This document shows positions 18,664-28,218 of a stretch of 64,000 nucleotides of DNA, in pieces. A program made the translations under genes and the position numbers. Origin of the DNA: an uncultured Bacteroides sp. (GTDB lineage Bacteria > Bacteroidota > Bacteroidia > Bacteroidales > Bacteroidaceae); the NCBI GenBank assembly GCA_902388495.1, contig CABMPP010000013.1, forward strand, positions 1 through 64,000. Direction: 5' to 3'. A model generated the notes under the pieces. It saw nothing but the letters and a program-made list of their open reading frames with translations, searched no databases and had not been told where the DNA came from. The number at the start of each line of letters is the position of its first letter. The stretch's first letter is position 1.

Positions 18664-19767
18664 TTATGTCGAAGTGGCACAATCTTCTAAGATATCTTTC
18701 ATTCGCTTCTCAAACTTATCTAGTGTAAATTCTTTTTTAAATTTTTCTTTTCCGGCTTTCCCCATGGCAATACATTGTTCAGGATGTTCTATCAAGTACT
18801 CTATTTTTCGGGCAATCTCTTCTGGTGAATGCTTTTGTACGATGTATCCGTTTTTTCCGTTTTCTATGATATCCGGTATTCCGCCCTCATTCGTGCTGAT
18901 GCAAGGAAGTGCATGCTCCATGGCTTCCAACAGAACTAAGCCAAATGTTTCATAGAGTGTAGGAAATATAAAAATATCTGCCTTTTCGAAATATCTTTGT
19001 TTTTCTTTTCCATATTTCTGTCCTTGATATACTACCATACAATTCAATTTGCGCTTTTCCACTTCTTCCTTGAAGCGTGTTGCATCTATCTCAGCTGTTT
19101 CGCTGCCTACAAACTCGCTCAAAAACAAGTACCCTTTCTCCTTCAAGATGCGGCAAGCATCGAGCAGTACCAGTACCCCCTTACTCACTAGCAGGTTACT
19201 AAGGAATAGCAGACGGGGAATGCTGTTGTACCTCCGTGCCATCGGTTCTGCTTGCGGTGTTTCTGGGATGCCGTTGGGGCATATATATACCTTGCTGTAG
19301 GGGACATACTTTTTAATATCATTGTAGAGAGTTTCTGCCAAAAGTATCACCTTCAGCTCCTTGAAGAACCGGTGGTAGAGCCAGTTGTCCAAAGAACGGT
19401 CTTGATGGGTGGATACTCCCTTGTTGTGATAGTGTACCACCACCTTTTGCCCCATGACCTTGAGCAACTGTACCACCACGAAGTCTTTGTAAAACGCTCC
19501 TCCACAGGCATTTGGCGTGACATATACCAGCTGGGGATGTATTATGCATACTGTTTTCACGATCTTGTTCAGCAGCTTTACAAACTTCCATAATTTGTAT
19601 ATCCCTCCTTTACCGATGTCTTGTAGACTCTTAGCGGTGGTGAGGTTGATATAATTGCAACTAAAGCTCTTATTGATGAGCTGACTATCGTGTATGTATT
19701 GTCCCATCATGGCTGCGCCATGCACGGGTGGGGGGAGGTGGAGAATGAAAAGAATAGTAGGTCTCAT
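18664..19767 (-). CDS. Glycosyltransferase family 4 protein
   Basis: A 367-residue GT-B fold retaining glycosyltransferase. The N-terminal LPPPVHGAA glycine/histidine loop and the C-terminal E-x7-E motif in FPTLYETFGLVLLEAME are characteristic of GT4. It should transfer a sugar from a nucleotide donor to the growing lipid-linked repeat unit on the inner face of the membrane. It is separated by 6 bases from the kinase-like gene upstream (19774) and by 102 bases from gmd copy 2. Donor and linkage are not predictable. Confidence 0.9.
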   Translation of the reverse strand: MRPTILFILHLPPPVHGAAMMGQYIHDSQLINKSFSCNYINLTTAKSLQDIGKGGIYKLWKFVKLLNKIVKTVCIIHPQLVYVTPNACGGAFYKDFVVVQLLKVMGQKVVVHYHNKGVSTHQDRSLDNWLYHRFFKELKVILLAETLYNDIKKYVPYSKVYICPNGIPETPQAEPMARRYNSIPRLLFLSNLLVSKGVLVLLDACRILKEKGYLFLSEFVGSETAEIDATRFKEEVEKRKLNCMVVYQGQKYGKEKQRYFEKADIFIFPTLYETFGLVLLEAMEHALPCISTNEGGIPDIIENGKNGYIVQKHSPEEIARKIEYLIEHPEQCIAMGKAGKEKFKKEFTLDKFEKRMKDILEDCATST

Positions 19768-19773
19768 GCTATT

Positions 19774-20685
19774 TTACGATAGAATGTTTGCTAATAGGTG
19801 ATATTGGGTGTATGCAGTGTGGTTGCCTTTGCCCTCTTCGTAGAGAGCCTTCTCTGTGGCAAATGCCTTGAGGTAGGGCAGATAGCAGTCTATGTCACAC
19901 GCCGCAAAGTAATGCTCTATCAGTGTGTTGTGGCGGTCTATAGCTTGTAGCAGTTCGATGTCAGGAGCAAACAGTAGTGACACTTGGCAAATGTATGTAA
20001 AGAGGTCAAATCCCAGTGGGCGGTCTTTGGCCAGTTCCCAGTCTATGAGCTTCATGTGGTTTTCTTGCATCAAGATATTCCAAGGGCAGAAGTCGCCGTG
20101 TGCCAGCGCAAGTTTTAGTCCATAGTCGTCAATGTGAGCGGCTGTAAGGTGATGCTCCTTCAGCTGTAAGCATAGTTCGACAATGGGCATCGTGAGTTCT
20201 GTAGTCTCTGGCCGTTTTCCCTCTACGAATTCCGCTTTCAGATAGACATACTCCGGGCATATTTTGTAGTCTAAGAGTTGAGGTGTGAGGGAGCTGTCTT
20301 TCAACAGACGGTAGATTTCAATTTCGTTGTAAGTTAAGACTTTGGCCACTGGTTTCTGTGAGAATTTGGCGAAGAACGGCGTGTTGTTACTATTGTCATA
20401 TCCTAAGATGGATATTTTTTGTTCCACTCCTGGGCTACCCATATTGAACGCCATCAGGCAGTCTGTGCCGTCCGCCTCCTTTATTTGGCGATGGGGGAAA
20501 GGCAGTTGTTCTTCGTTCACGGCTGTCAGTACCCTCACTATACTACATTTCTTGAACAAGGTCCAATAAATTTTAGATAGCTTGCCGCCGTAGGCACTGT
20601 AGAGGCCGTACATGTATTGCTGGTGGGCTTGTAGGGTGGGAAAGTAGTAGGAGGTGGTGAAAGTTTTAAATCGGAAGTAGGTCAT
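19774..20685 (-). CDS. Aminoglycoside-phosphotransferase-like (protein-kinase fold) protein
   Basis: The start at 20685 is chosen because its ATG overlaps the upstream stop (ATGA); the longer frame to 20742 would overlap by 61 bases. The 303-residue product has an APH/choline-kinase catalytic core: ALAHGDFCPWNIL (H196, D198, N203) and LIDWELA (D215), plus FAKFSQK as a possible ATP-binding lysine strand. It is probably a small-molecule kinase phosphorylating a sugar, polyol or similar polysaccharide component. It lies in the biosynthetic operon near a nucleotidyltransferase/thymidylate-kinase-like protein (21902), so the two may act on the same substituent. The substrate is unknown. Confidence 0.75.
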   Translation of the reverse strand: MTYFRFKTFTTSYYFPTLQAHQQYMYGLYSAYGGKLSKIYWTLFKKCSIVRVLTAVNEEQLPFPHRQIKEADGTDCLMAFNMGSPGVEQKISILGYDNSNNTPFFAKFSQKPVAKVLTYNEIEIYRLLKDSSLTPQLLDYKICPEYVYLKAEFVEGKRPETTELTMPIVELCLQLKEHHLTAAHIDDYGLKLALAHGDFCPWNILMQENHMKLIDWELAKDRPLGFDLFTYICQVSLLFAPDIELLQAIDRHNTLIEHYFAACDIDCYLPYLKAFATEKALYEEGKGNHTAYTQYHLLANILS

Positions 20686-21902
20686 AATTGGTGTGCTATT
20701 TGTTGATAGATATTGCTTATCTGTACTGCTTTTTCTTCCCAAGCGAAGTCCGTAGAGCGTTTCAAGGCGCCTTGGGCCAATCGCATGCGCTCTGTCTCAT
20801 TATGGTAGAGACTTTCTATGGTTTGGGCTATGTCGGTGACGACTTGCTGCTTGGAGTGGATGTCTATTTTGATGCCACAACCATTAGTGACGATGTTGGA
20901 GAAGCCTAAATGATTTAGGGTAATGATTGGCAATCCTAAAGAAAGAGCTTCCAGCAATACAGTTGATGTAGCATCCGAAAGGCTGGTTATGACAAACAGA
21001 TGGGATTCTTGCATTATTTGCAATGCCTTTTCTCTTGCTACCCATCCATGCCAATGTACATTTTTTAATTGCGACTTCTCGGCCAATCTTTTCCATTTAG
21101 CGGTACAAAATCCTTCTCCTATCACGTGTAGTTCTATTTCGTTTTTTAGCGGACATACTGCCAAAGCCTCCAGCAGAAGGTTCAGTGATTTTCTAGGAAT
21201 GTGCAGTCCCGACCAACATACTTTTAGCTTACCCGCTCTATTTGCTATATTTGTGGACTGTGGCATCGGGGTAAACCCCACTTCTGGAATCACTACTCCT
21301 GTCTTGTTCCATAGTCTTTTCAGAGCATCTGCATCGTCTCTCGTGGCGCAGATCACCATTTTGCTTTTTGTTACAGCCTCCTTCACCCGTTTAGAGAAGT
21401 GCATCTGATATAGGTTTATTAAGTTGCGGAAGCCATAAAATAAGATGCCATATACACCCATTGATGGCAACAACCTCCAAGGGGTAATGTTAAATCCTCC
21501 CATAGGCCCCCATATCAGCGGTTTTCCTATTTCATGCAGATATCCAGGTTCTCTATATCCCACCATATTCAATTGGTGAACCACATCGAAGTTCTCTTTC
21601 TTATCCAATGTCTTGGCCAGTGCTAGCACCTTCTTTTGCCAAACTTTGTAAAACCAATAATACGATGGCGGCCATATTTTCCGTATTTTTTTATGCCGTT
21701 TTTTCTCTATAAAATAGAAATGATAGAACGGTTTCTCCTTTGGATGTTCCTCGAAGTATCGGTTCAGGTCAGGTTGAAACTTGCTTTCGGTGATGATGTG
21801 CAGTTCGTGCAGGCGACACAGACATTTCACGAAGTTCCATCCCATTCCCGGTTCACTGCCTTTGTAAGGCGAACAAGCGTAACAGTTTACGAGTATCTTC
21901 AT
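20682..21902 (-). CDS. Glycosyltransferase family 4 protein
   Basis: A 406-residue GT-B glycosyltransferase. It begins MKILVNCYACSPYKGSEPG, a common opening of the group, and has the C-terminal nucleotide-sugar region DATSTVLLEALSLGLPII. It overlaps both neighbours by a few bases (20682-20685 and 21902), which fits one tightly coupled operon. Donor sugar unknown. Confidence 0.9.
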   Translation of the reverse strand: MKILVNCYACSPYKGSEPGMGWNFVKCLCRLHELHIITESKFQPDLNRYFEEHPKEKPFYHFYFIEKKRHKKIRKIWPPSYYWFYKVWQKKVLALAKTLDKKENFDVVHQLNMVGYREPGYLHEIGKPLIWGPMGGFNITPWRLLPSMGVYGILFYGFRNLINLYQMHFSKRVKEAVTKSKMVICATRDDADALKRLWNKTGVVIPEVGFTPMPQSTNIANRAGKLKVCWSGLHIPRKSLNLLLEALAVCPLKNEIELHVIGEGFCTAKWKRLAEKSQLKNVHWHGWVAREKALQIMQESHLFVITSLSDATSTVLLEALSLGLPIITLNHLGFSNIVTNGCGIKIDIHSKQQVVTDIAQTIESLYHNETERMRLAQGALKRSTDFAWEEKAVQISNIYQQIAHQL

Positions 21903-23215
21903 TATAACTTTGTGTTTTTAAATCGGGGAATCATCATTTTCACAATGGCCTCCATGGTGGCGATGATGCTCTCTTGTGGAGTAGTTGTAGTGTCTATCCA
22001 CACTGCTTTACGCCGACTGTGGCAGAACTTTTGCAGTATGCGTGTCTGTCGGGTCACCTCTTTGAGGCTCGTCTCCGGCTTGCGGCTGTATATTTTTTGC
22101 GGATCACCACCCAGACAGAGTATGATGTCTGGTGTGGGTACCAGGCATTCACCCAAACGCAATATCCAATGAGGTAACGAGGTGCGGCTTCGTCGCTGGT
22201 CTATATAATAGTCGTAGTAGTAGCGGTCGAAGATAAATACTTTCGACTTGGTGCGTATCTGTGGAAATACTGACTTTATATATCCCAAAGTGTAATCTAA
22301 CAAGTAATATCCCCAACGAAATATCGAGCCCACCGGTCCTGATGGTTTCTGTGCATGCGGGTTGGTCACTACTATCGGCTTGTCTGTCTTCGCTTTTCTT
22401 CCTAGCAGCACACCTAACTCCGGCAGCACGTTAGGGCGGAGGTGGTTGTAGATTACGCTTTTATGAAATGCTTCGTTGATAATGGGAGTGATGGCGTTAA
22501 TAATGGTGCTCTTACCGCTGCCGTCTGTTCCAAGTACAACTATTACATAGCCTGGCCTTTGGAACACACGTTTCATCTTTTTGATTCTATTGAAATTAAC
22601 ACTCTTTTTAACGATTGATTTTTTAGCTAGTTGACATAAGACAGACATCTGTTTAGTGATATCTTCCTTTTGAATGGCATTGTAGAATCTTTCAATAAAA
22701 AGAGGAGTAAATAGTGGACATTGAATTTGCAAATATTCCTTTTGATATACATTTTTGTTTGCATATATAGGCATGATGTATTTGTCGTCGCATCTTTCAT
22801 TATTTATTATCTCTTTCAAAAATGCTATAATATTTGCATAACAATCATCTAATATTTTTATATCCTTGTAATAAGCGAGGTTTGTTTCAATAGACTTTTC
22901 CGTTATCATGACATTGTTCTGATAATAGATATTGCCTTTGAAAATGTCTATTTGGCATCCTTCATTTTCATTCAAATAGCAAACCTTAGGGCAATGTGTA
23001 TCAATTAAGTACGATACCAAATGACTATTTGTTTCATCCTTCACCTTTTCTAAAATAGCAAAGAGATGGGGAGTATCCTTGGTTGATACCCATAAATCAA
23101 TGTCACTCCCTCCGCTATGCTTAGGAAGAGACTGGTAATTGCGGAGCACACAATATTCTATATCTTCCTTAATGAGCTGGGAAAAAAGATTGCTTATGAA
23201 ACTATTCTCTTTCAT
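21902..23215 (-). CDS. Nucleotidyltransferase-like / thymidylate-kinase-like fusion protein
   Basis: A 437-residue two-domain protein. The N-terminal part has a nucleotidyltransferase-type GGSDIDLWV motif (residues 35-43). After a helical linker comes a P-loop domain with GTDGSGKST (229-237) and a downstream DRYYYDYYID segment, as in thymidylate-kinase-like proteins. It lacks the remaining features of a housekeeping Tmk and is inside the polysaccharide operon, so a role in activating or phosphorylating a polysaccharide component is more likely than dTMP metabolism. The segment around 22.6-23.2 kb is AT-rich compared with its neighbours. Function unproven. Confidence 0.7.
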   Translation of the reverse strand: MKENSFISNLFSQLIKEDIEYCVLRNYQSLPKHSGGSDIDLWVSTKDTPHLFAILEKVKDETNSHLVSYLIDTHCPKVCYLNENEGCQIDIFKGNIYYQNNVMITEKSIETNLAYYKDIKILDDCYANIIAFLKEIINNERCDDKYIMPIYANKNVYQKEYLQIQCPLFTPLFIERFYNAIQKEDITKQMSVLCQLAKKSIVKKSVNFNRIKKMKRVFQRPGYVIVVLGTDGSGKSTIINAITPIINEAFHKSVIYNHLRPNVLPELGVLLGRKAKTDKPIVVTNPHAQKPSGPVGSIFRWGYYLLDYTLGYIKSVFPQIRTKSKVFIFDRYYYDYYIDQRRSRTSLPHWILRLGECLVPTPDIILCLGGDPQKIYSRKPETSLKEVTRQTRILQKFCHSRRKAVWIDTTTTPQESIIATMEAIVKMMIPRFKNTKL

Positions 23216-23239
23216 ATTGATAAATCCTCTCTCTTTATG

Positions 23240-23752
23240 TTATTCTCTGATTTTTAATACTTTTGCGGGGACCCCTCCTAATATGCAATTGTCTGGGAAT
23301 GAATGCGTAACAACGGCATTTGCCCCCACTATGCAATGGTTGCCTAGATGCACGCCTGGCAGAATCACTACTCTTGTGCCTATCCAGCAGTCGTTGCCTA
23401 TGGTGATTTCTTTTTCGTATCCTGCTTGGCGGTTGATGGGAGTAAAGAGGTCAGAGTAACCGTGGCTGGTGGCCATCATCACTACGTCAGGCCCCATCAC
23501 ACAGTCGTCGCCAATGCTGATGGTACCAGTGAGTCGAGCATTTTGTCCTAATTGGCTGCGGTTACCTACTGTGAGGCGGTCGCCTTTGCCAAAGTAACAA
23601 CCGTTTTTCACAATGACACCGATGCCACACTGTTTGAGTAACTTTTGAGCAATAAGTCGCCTTAGATAGTAACCTATCTTATATCCCGGCATGGGGTGCA
23701 TGGGGATATATTGTAACAAGGCATAATACAAAAATAGATAAAGCTGTCTCAT
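23240..23752 (-). CDS. Hexapeptide-repeat O-acetyltransferase
   Basis: A 170-residue left-handed beta-helix acyltransferase with repeated hexapeptides (IGDDCVMGPDVV, IGNDCWIGTRVVI, LGNHCIVGANAVV) and the catalytic-type histidine in MMATSHGY. It resembles the serine/maltose O-acetyltransferase group and should acetylate a sugar hydroxyl using acetyl-CoA. It lies 6 bases downstream of a GT4 gene and 24 bases before the nucleotidyltransferase fusion. Confidence 0.88.
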   Translation of the reverse strand: MRQLYLFLYYALLQYIPMHPMPGYKIGYYLRRLIAQKLLKQCGIGVIVKNGCYFGKGDRLTVGNRSQLGQNARLTGTISIGDDCVMGPDVVMMATSHGYSDLFTPINRQAGYEKEITIGNDCWIGTRVVILPGVHLGNHCIVGANAVVTHSFPDNCILGGVPAKVLKIRE

Positions 23753-23758
23753 TATTTC

Positions 23759-24898
23759 TTATTTTTTACAAGTTTTTATTATTACATCATACACCCTTCT
23801 TGCACTATTCTCCGCATTGAAAGGAGCTTCTTTCTCTACGGAGTGTGCACCCATCTTGGCTAAGTCTTGGTGGTGGAAATAATCCAGACATAGCCGGATG
23901 GAGTGGGGGTCTAAGGGGTTGAACACATAACCGTTATCTTGATCTATTAGTTCGGGGTGGCAACCGTTGTATTGGCTGCACGCTATGGGGAGGCCGCATG
24001 CCATGGCTTCGGGTACCACGAGGCTCCAGTTATCTTCCAGCGTGGGAATAATATATACATCTGCTATGTCATAATAAATCCCTATCTGGTCATATTCTAT
24101 CCGACCTACAAAGTGGATGGAGGGGTGGGTGAACTCTTTTTGATATTCCTCCATCTTATCGCCTGTCCCCACTATTACCAAATGGTCGTGCGGATGCTTA
24201 GTGAGATGCTCGTTCCAAACTTTGAGTAGATAAATTAAACCTTTTCGTTCAATGAGCATTCCTGTGAACAAGAAGCTTAATCCTTTGCTATTGAGATTCA
24301 GCTTTTGTCGGAGGTATTGCTTGGCAGCTTCACTGGTGTGTGCTATATTCTCTTTCAGTCCTTGACTGTCGGCGTTCATGCCTCCAATGAATATCTTATT
24401 CTCTTTGATGCCTATTGACTGTAGGTACTTCTTGCATTCTGCTCCATTCACTAAGTAGCCAGTTACGAAATGGTCGGTTAACTTACGGTGTAGCGTTTTT
24501 ACCCATGGGTTGTTCTTCTCGGTATGTAGGGTGCGCTCATAGCCTATATATACCGGTATTTTCTTTTGTGTGGCGTATGTTATCACAAATGGTGTCCACT
24601 GCCCAAATCCTTCGGTAATTAGCGCATCGGGGTTTATTTGGGCAATGGTGCGTATCAGTCCACGGGTAAGCGAGAGGCATATCAGCTTGGTATAATAAAA
24701 CTTCTCGTTGATGAAGGGAATGGCATGTTGCCCCATCTTCACGGGTATGTCGTTTTTCAGTTTCTGGAAGCGGATGTCGTTTTCGTAACGGCGCTCTGAA
24801 TAGAGCACATAGAAGTTGTTGTCTAACAGCCGATTCAGTTCCATGTAGAACGGGATGCGGTAGGCGGCAAATATGGGATTGCAATATAATACTTTCAT
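23759..24898 (-). CDS. Glycosyltransferase family 4 protein
   Basis: A 379-residue GT-B enzyme. The C-terminal half carries the donor-binding signature GTGDKMEEY and IPTLEDNWSLVVPEAMACG. The 4-base overlap with the upstream gene (24895-24898) shows translational coupling in the capsule operon. Donor sugar unknown. Confidence 0.88.
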   Translation of the reverse strand: MKVLYCNPIFAAYRIPFYMELNRLLDNNFYVLYSERRYENDIRFQKLKNDIPVKMGQHAIPFINEKFYYTKLICLSLTRGLIRTIAQINPDALITEGFGQWTPFVITYATQKKIPVYIGYERTLHTEKNNPWVKTLHRKLTDHFVTGYLVNGAECKKYLQSIGIKENKIFIGGMNADSQGLKENIAHTSEAAKQYLRQKLNLNSKGLSFLFTGMLIERKGLIYLLKVWNEHLTKHPHDHLVIVGTGDKMEEYQKEFTHPSIHFVGRIEYDQIGIYYDIADVYIIPTLEDNWSLVVPEAMACGLPIACSQYNGCHPELIDQDNGYVFNPLDPHSIRLCLDYFHHQDLAKMGAHSVEKEAPFNAENSARRVYDVIIKTCKK

Positions 24899-25965
24899 AA
24901 ATCTTGGCTTTTAAGGTTTAAGAAGTGAATCACTCTTTCTTTATACTCCTTCTGCTTGTGTAGATAGGTTTCGATGTGTGCTGTGTATTGTCTGTAGATG
25001 GTCTCATTTAGTACCAGGTCAGGAGAGAGGTGGCGGATGTCATCATAGAGATATCCTACCTGCTCGTCCTCGATAAATCTTAGCGCATTGCACCGACGAC
25101 CCACCACAGGTGTATAGTTGAACAGCGTGTCCAGCACCACACCGCTGCTGCGGTTGCTATAAACCCCTTGGTAGTTGAGAATACAGTAGCGTGATTGGCG
25201 TATGTAGCGGTGATAATCGTCGTCGGATACAAACTCTATGTGTAGCTCTATGTTTTCATGTTCTTTGGCTATTTGCCGCAGGGCGTGGGCGTAGGCGGTG
25301 TCGTGGGTGTTGCCGGCTATTAATAACCGATGACCAGTGTTGCCCAACCATTCAGCGGCTTCCAACACCCCCTTGTCCGGCCAAATGCTGCCCACTATGG
25401 CAAAATCGTACTTTTTTTCAAAGTATGAGGTAGAGACCATTAGCCGATCATAGTGAGGGTAGATGTAGTCTGTCACTTCACAGTATGGCCTGTCGTATGC
25501 TTGGCCTATGCGACTGTTGGGGCAGATTATTCCTTTAATTTTTTTTTTAGCCAAGTTGTAGATCCACCGTTTGATAGGCGATGAGAGAGACTCTTCGCTA
25601 TATTGAATGCAATGGATGTTGTTCCACTTCTTGGCAAACAAGGCTATCCCCACAAAGGTGGTTACTGCGCCCGACATCTGCAACACAATCACATCCTTGG
25701 GAGTAGTTATGCCGAACAGATAGTGGCAGTTCATTAATACCCTCCACTTGTTGCGAATGGCGCTCTTGCTATTTACGGAGTCGTAAGGCAGAGCAAGCAA
25801 GTCCTCTTCCTCGAAGTTGATTTTATAGACAGGCCCGCCTCCCACTAGCACAAGGCACACATCTTGATAGAGATCCAGATAGTTTTGTGCCAAAGCAAAA
25901 TAGTGACCAGTACAATGCCCTTTATTGTTATTACTTTTCACGTCTGCTATAATTAGTCTTTTCAT
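24895..25965 (-). CDS. Putative GT-B glycosyltransferase
   Basis: A 356-residue cytoplasmic protein starting MKRLIIADVKSNNNKGHCTG. The C-terminal part (FAIVGSIWPDKGVLEAAEWL, then YSNRSSGVVLDTLFNYTPVVG) fits a GT-B donor-binding domain, although the E-x7-E motif is degenerate, so it is a divergent glycosyltransferase. It overlaps both flanking genes by 4 bases. Confidence 0.72.
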   Translation of the reverse strand: MKRLIIADVKSNNNKGHCTGHYFALAQNYLDLYQDVCLVLVGGGPVYKINFEEEDLLALPYDSVNSKSAIRNKWRVLMNCHYLFGITTPKDVIVLQMSGAVTTFVGIALFAKKWNNIHCIQYSEESLSSPIKRWIYNLAKKKIKGIICPNSRIGQAYDRPYCEVTDYIYPHYDRLMVSTSYFEKKYDFAIVGSIWPDKGVLEAAEWLGNTGHRLLIAGNTHDTAYAHALRQIAKEHENIELHIEFVSDDDYHRYIRQSRYCILNYQGVYSNRSSGVVLDTLFNYTPVVGRRCNALRFIEDEQVGYLYDDIRHLSPDLVLNETIYRQYTAHIETYLHKQKEYKERVIHFLNLKSQDL

Positions 25966-27014
25966 TTATTTTTGATGCTTTGAAATTTATTTTTGATATT
26001 TTTGTATAACAAGTCGTATAAGTATGCTATTCCTAGCGAGGCTGTGATGGAAGCTACAAAACAAGCTACGTTGTAAGGGAAATATAGGTATGCCCATTGA
26101 TAATCTAAGCTACTGCACCACAAAGAATGGAAAATGGAGTCGAACAAGTAGCCTATCAAATAAATGTTTAGCGAAAGTGCGGCTATTTTGTTGACCACCA
26201 TCCTGCCACGATTTCCCATTGAGAAGTCTTTGAGTAGCAAGAATAACGCCACTGCCAGCACCAGATAGACTAAACTGTCGTGTCCTCCGTAAAAATAAAG
26301 GTAGCATTTGTTTCCTGTCACTATATTCATTAACGATTCTCCTACGACTATTGTAGCTATTACTGTTATTAAATGATTTCTTTTGAGTTTCCATTGTACT
26401 GAGCGGATGTAATGCCCTATCAAATAAAAAGTGACGGGGAAAGCTATTATCCAGTAGTCAGGAAGAATGTTATTTCCATTTCTGTTGGTGAATGCAGGCA
26501 GCGAGGTAAGGGCAATGAACGTTAAGATAGCTATTTCGATGCCCGATAGTTGTTTCTTTTTCTCTCCTATTTTATAATTTATATTGGCATATTTAAGACC
26601 TGTAATCATGGCATTGATGAGCGGTGTCATAAAGAACAGTCCTATCCACATGTTGATGTACCACCCGTTTTCGGTGGCGTGATAGGAGAGTAGTTTCTGC
26701 ATATAATTTCCTATACTATAGCTTTTTCCATCGAAGAATCTTACGCCGAAATAGCACAAAGTACCCAATACAACATAGGCTATCATAATGTCAATACAAC
26801 GTTTCCACTTACCGTGTACATAGTAGTCTTCCACTGTTTTACTTCCATTAAGGTATCCTGTTAACAGCAGAAACAAGGGCACGCCCGCTTTGCCCAACAC
26901 CACGAAGATGTCTTGCAGTGGGCCTATGTTTTTGCATAAGTTGTGGTTGAGCATCACTAGGAGAATAGCAAATGTGCGAATGAGGTTTAAAGCGGGGAAG
27001 AGTGAGGTATTCAT
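25962..27014 (-). CDS. Acyltransferase-3-family membrane O-acyltransferase
   Basis: A 350-residue protein with about ten transmembrane helices. It opens with the acyltransferase-3 pattern LNLIRTFAILLVMLNHN (putative catalytic His) and GVPLFLLLTGYL. Such proteins O-acetylate or otherwise acylate surface polysaccharides at the inner membrane. It overlaps the downstream gene by 4 bases. Together with the hexapeptide acyltransferase and the second acyltransferase-3 protein at 33956 it predicts a heavily modified repeat unit. Confidence 0.82.
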   Translation of the reverse strand: MNTSLFPALNLIRTFAILLVMLNHNLCKNIGPLQDIFVVLGKAGVPLFLLLTGYLNGSKTVEDYYVHGKWKRCIDIMIAYVVLGTLCYFGVRFFDGKSYSIGNYMQKLLSYHATENGWYINMWIGLFFMTPLINAMITGLKYANINYKIGEKKKQLSGIEIAILTFIALTSLPAFTNRNGNNILPDYWIIAFPVTFYLIGHYIRSVQWKLKRNHLITVIATIVVGESLMNIVTGNKCYLYFYGGHDSLVYLVLAVALFLLLKDFSMGNRGRMVVNKIAALSLNIYLIGYLFDSIFHSLWCSSLDYQWAYLYFPYNVACFVASITASLGIAYLYDLLYKNIKNKFQSIKNK

Positions 27015-27015
27015 A

Positions 27016-28218
27016 CTACTTTTTTATCTGATAATACAGTTGTACATATTGTTTGTATTGTTCATTGGAAAATAGCAATGAGCGCTTTCTGCAATTTTCA
27101 GTGGTATAGGTATCTCTGTGGCTTGCCACCTGTTTCACAGCTTCACACAGTTGTTGCAGATTTCCTTGTTCTACCACCATTCCTGTCTTAGTATCTATGG
27201 CTTCCGGGCTTCCTCCCGTGTGGAAGGTAACAACGGGAGTTCCAGCTGCAAGTGATTCTATGTTGGTAGTAGGGAAGTTGTCGGCTAATGTGGGGTTACA
27301 AAATACTGCGGCGGATTGATACCATGCCACTATTTCATCTGAAGTGGAAGTACGTCCTACACAAATTATATTTTTCTGGGCCAAACATTTTTTTTTCTTT
27401 TCGCCAATACTTCCCACAAGCACTATTTGATAATCATTGGGTAGTAATTCGGCCATTTGCTCAAAATAGGTCATTCCCTTGCGGGGTTCCCAATTGATAG
27501 CACATCCCAGAACTATTTTTTTTTCTTTGTCAATGTGATATTTGCTATGTACGTCACTATTGGATTTCTGTGTAAATTTAGTTGTGTCTACACCATTGTA
27601 AATCACTTCCACCCGATTTTTTTTGAACATTGATTCTTTAACGAACGAGGCCAACCATTGTGAGGGGGTAACGATGACAAGATTCTCGAAAGCGGTATGC
27701 CACTGTTGGCGTATCTGCCATTGGTATTGGGTGCTGTCTATCCAAGTTTCACATTGAGGGCAATCCCCGCATCCAGTTTTCCAACGGTTGCAATTCACTT
27801 CGTCAAAATAAGGACACTGACCTGTAAAAGCACGGCAGTCGTGCATAGTCCATACTATGGCTATGTGGTACTTGTTAGCGTGGCGCACTAACATAGGCAT
27901 GTTTAGGCATTTGTCGTTGATGATGTTGAAGTGAATCACATTAGGTTTATGTTTGCGGAGTAAGTGCAACAGATGCAGAGTGTCGAAAACGGAAAATATA
28001 TCTTGCAATCCGGTCATCTTATACCAACGTGAATGGATGAACCAATTGAGCCGGGTACCCCAGATCTGTTGATGGGGTAGTACGCATCGTTTGTTGCGGC
28101 CACTGTTGGGCACCATTAGTATACATTCATCCTGATTTTGTTCTATGGCATGAGCCAACGATTTATAAAAACGAGGGAAAAAGCCGGAGTTTCCTGATTG
28201 TATGATTGCAATTTTCAT
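27016..28218 (-). CDS. Glycosyltransferase family 4 protein
   Basis: A 400-residue GT-B glycosyltransferase. The N-terminal domain has VIHFNIINDK and IVWTMHDCRAFTGQCPYFDE with clustered cysteines (CNRWKTGCGDCPQCE), a common feature of a GT4 subgroup. The C-terminal domain has GCAINWEPRKGMTYF and CNPTLADNFPTTNIESLAAG. It overlaps the next gene upstream by 4 bases. Confidence 0.9.
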   Translation of the reverse strand: MKIAIIQSGNSGFFPRFYKSLAHAIEQNQDECILMVPNSGRNKRCVLPHQQIWGTRLNWFIHSRWYKMTGLQDIFSVFDTLHLLHLLRKHKPNVIHFNIINDKCLNMPMLVRHANKYHIAIVWTMHDCRAFTGQCPYFDEVNCNRWKTGCGDCPQCETWIDSTQYQWQIRQQWHTAFENLVIVTPSQWLASFVKESMFKKNRVEVIYNGVDTTKFTQKSNSDVHSKYHIDKEKKIVLGCAINWEPRKGMTYFEQMAELLPNDYQIVLVGSIGEKKKKCLAQKNIICVGRTSTSDEIVAWYQSAAVFCNPTLADNFPTTNIESLAAGTPVVTFHTGGSPEAIDTKTGMVVEQGNLQQLCEAVKQVASHRDTYTTENCRKRSLLFSNEQYKQYVQLYYQIKK

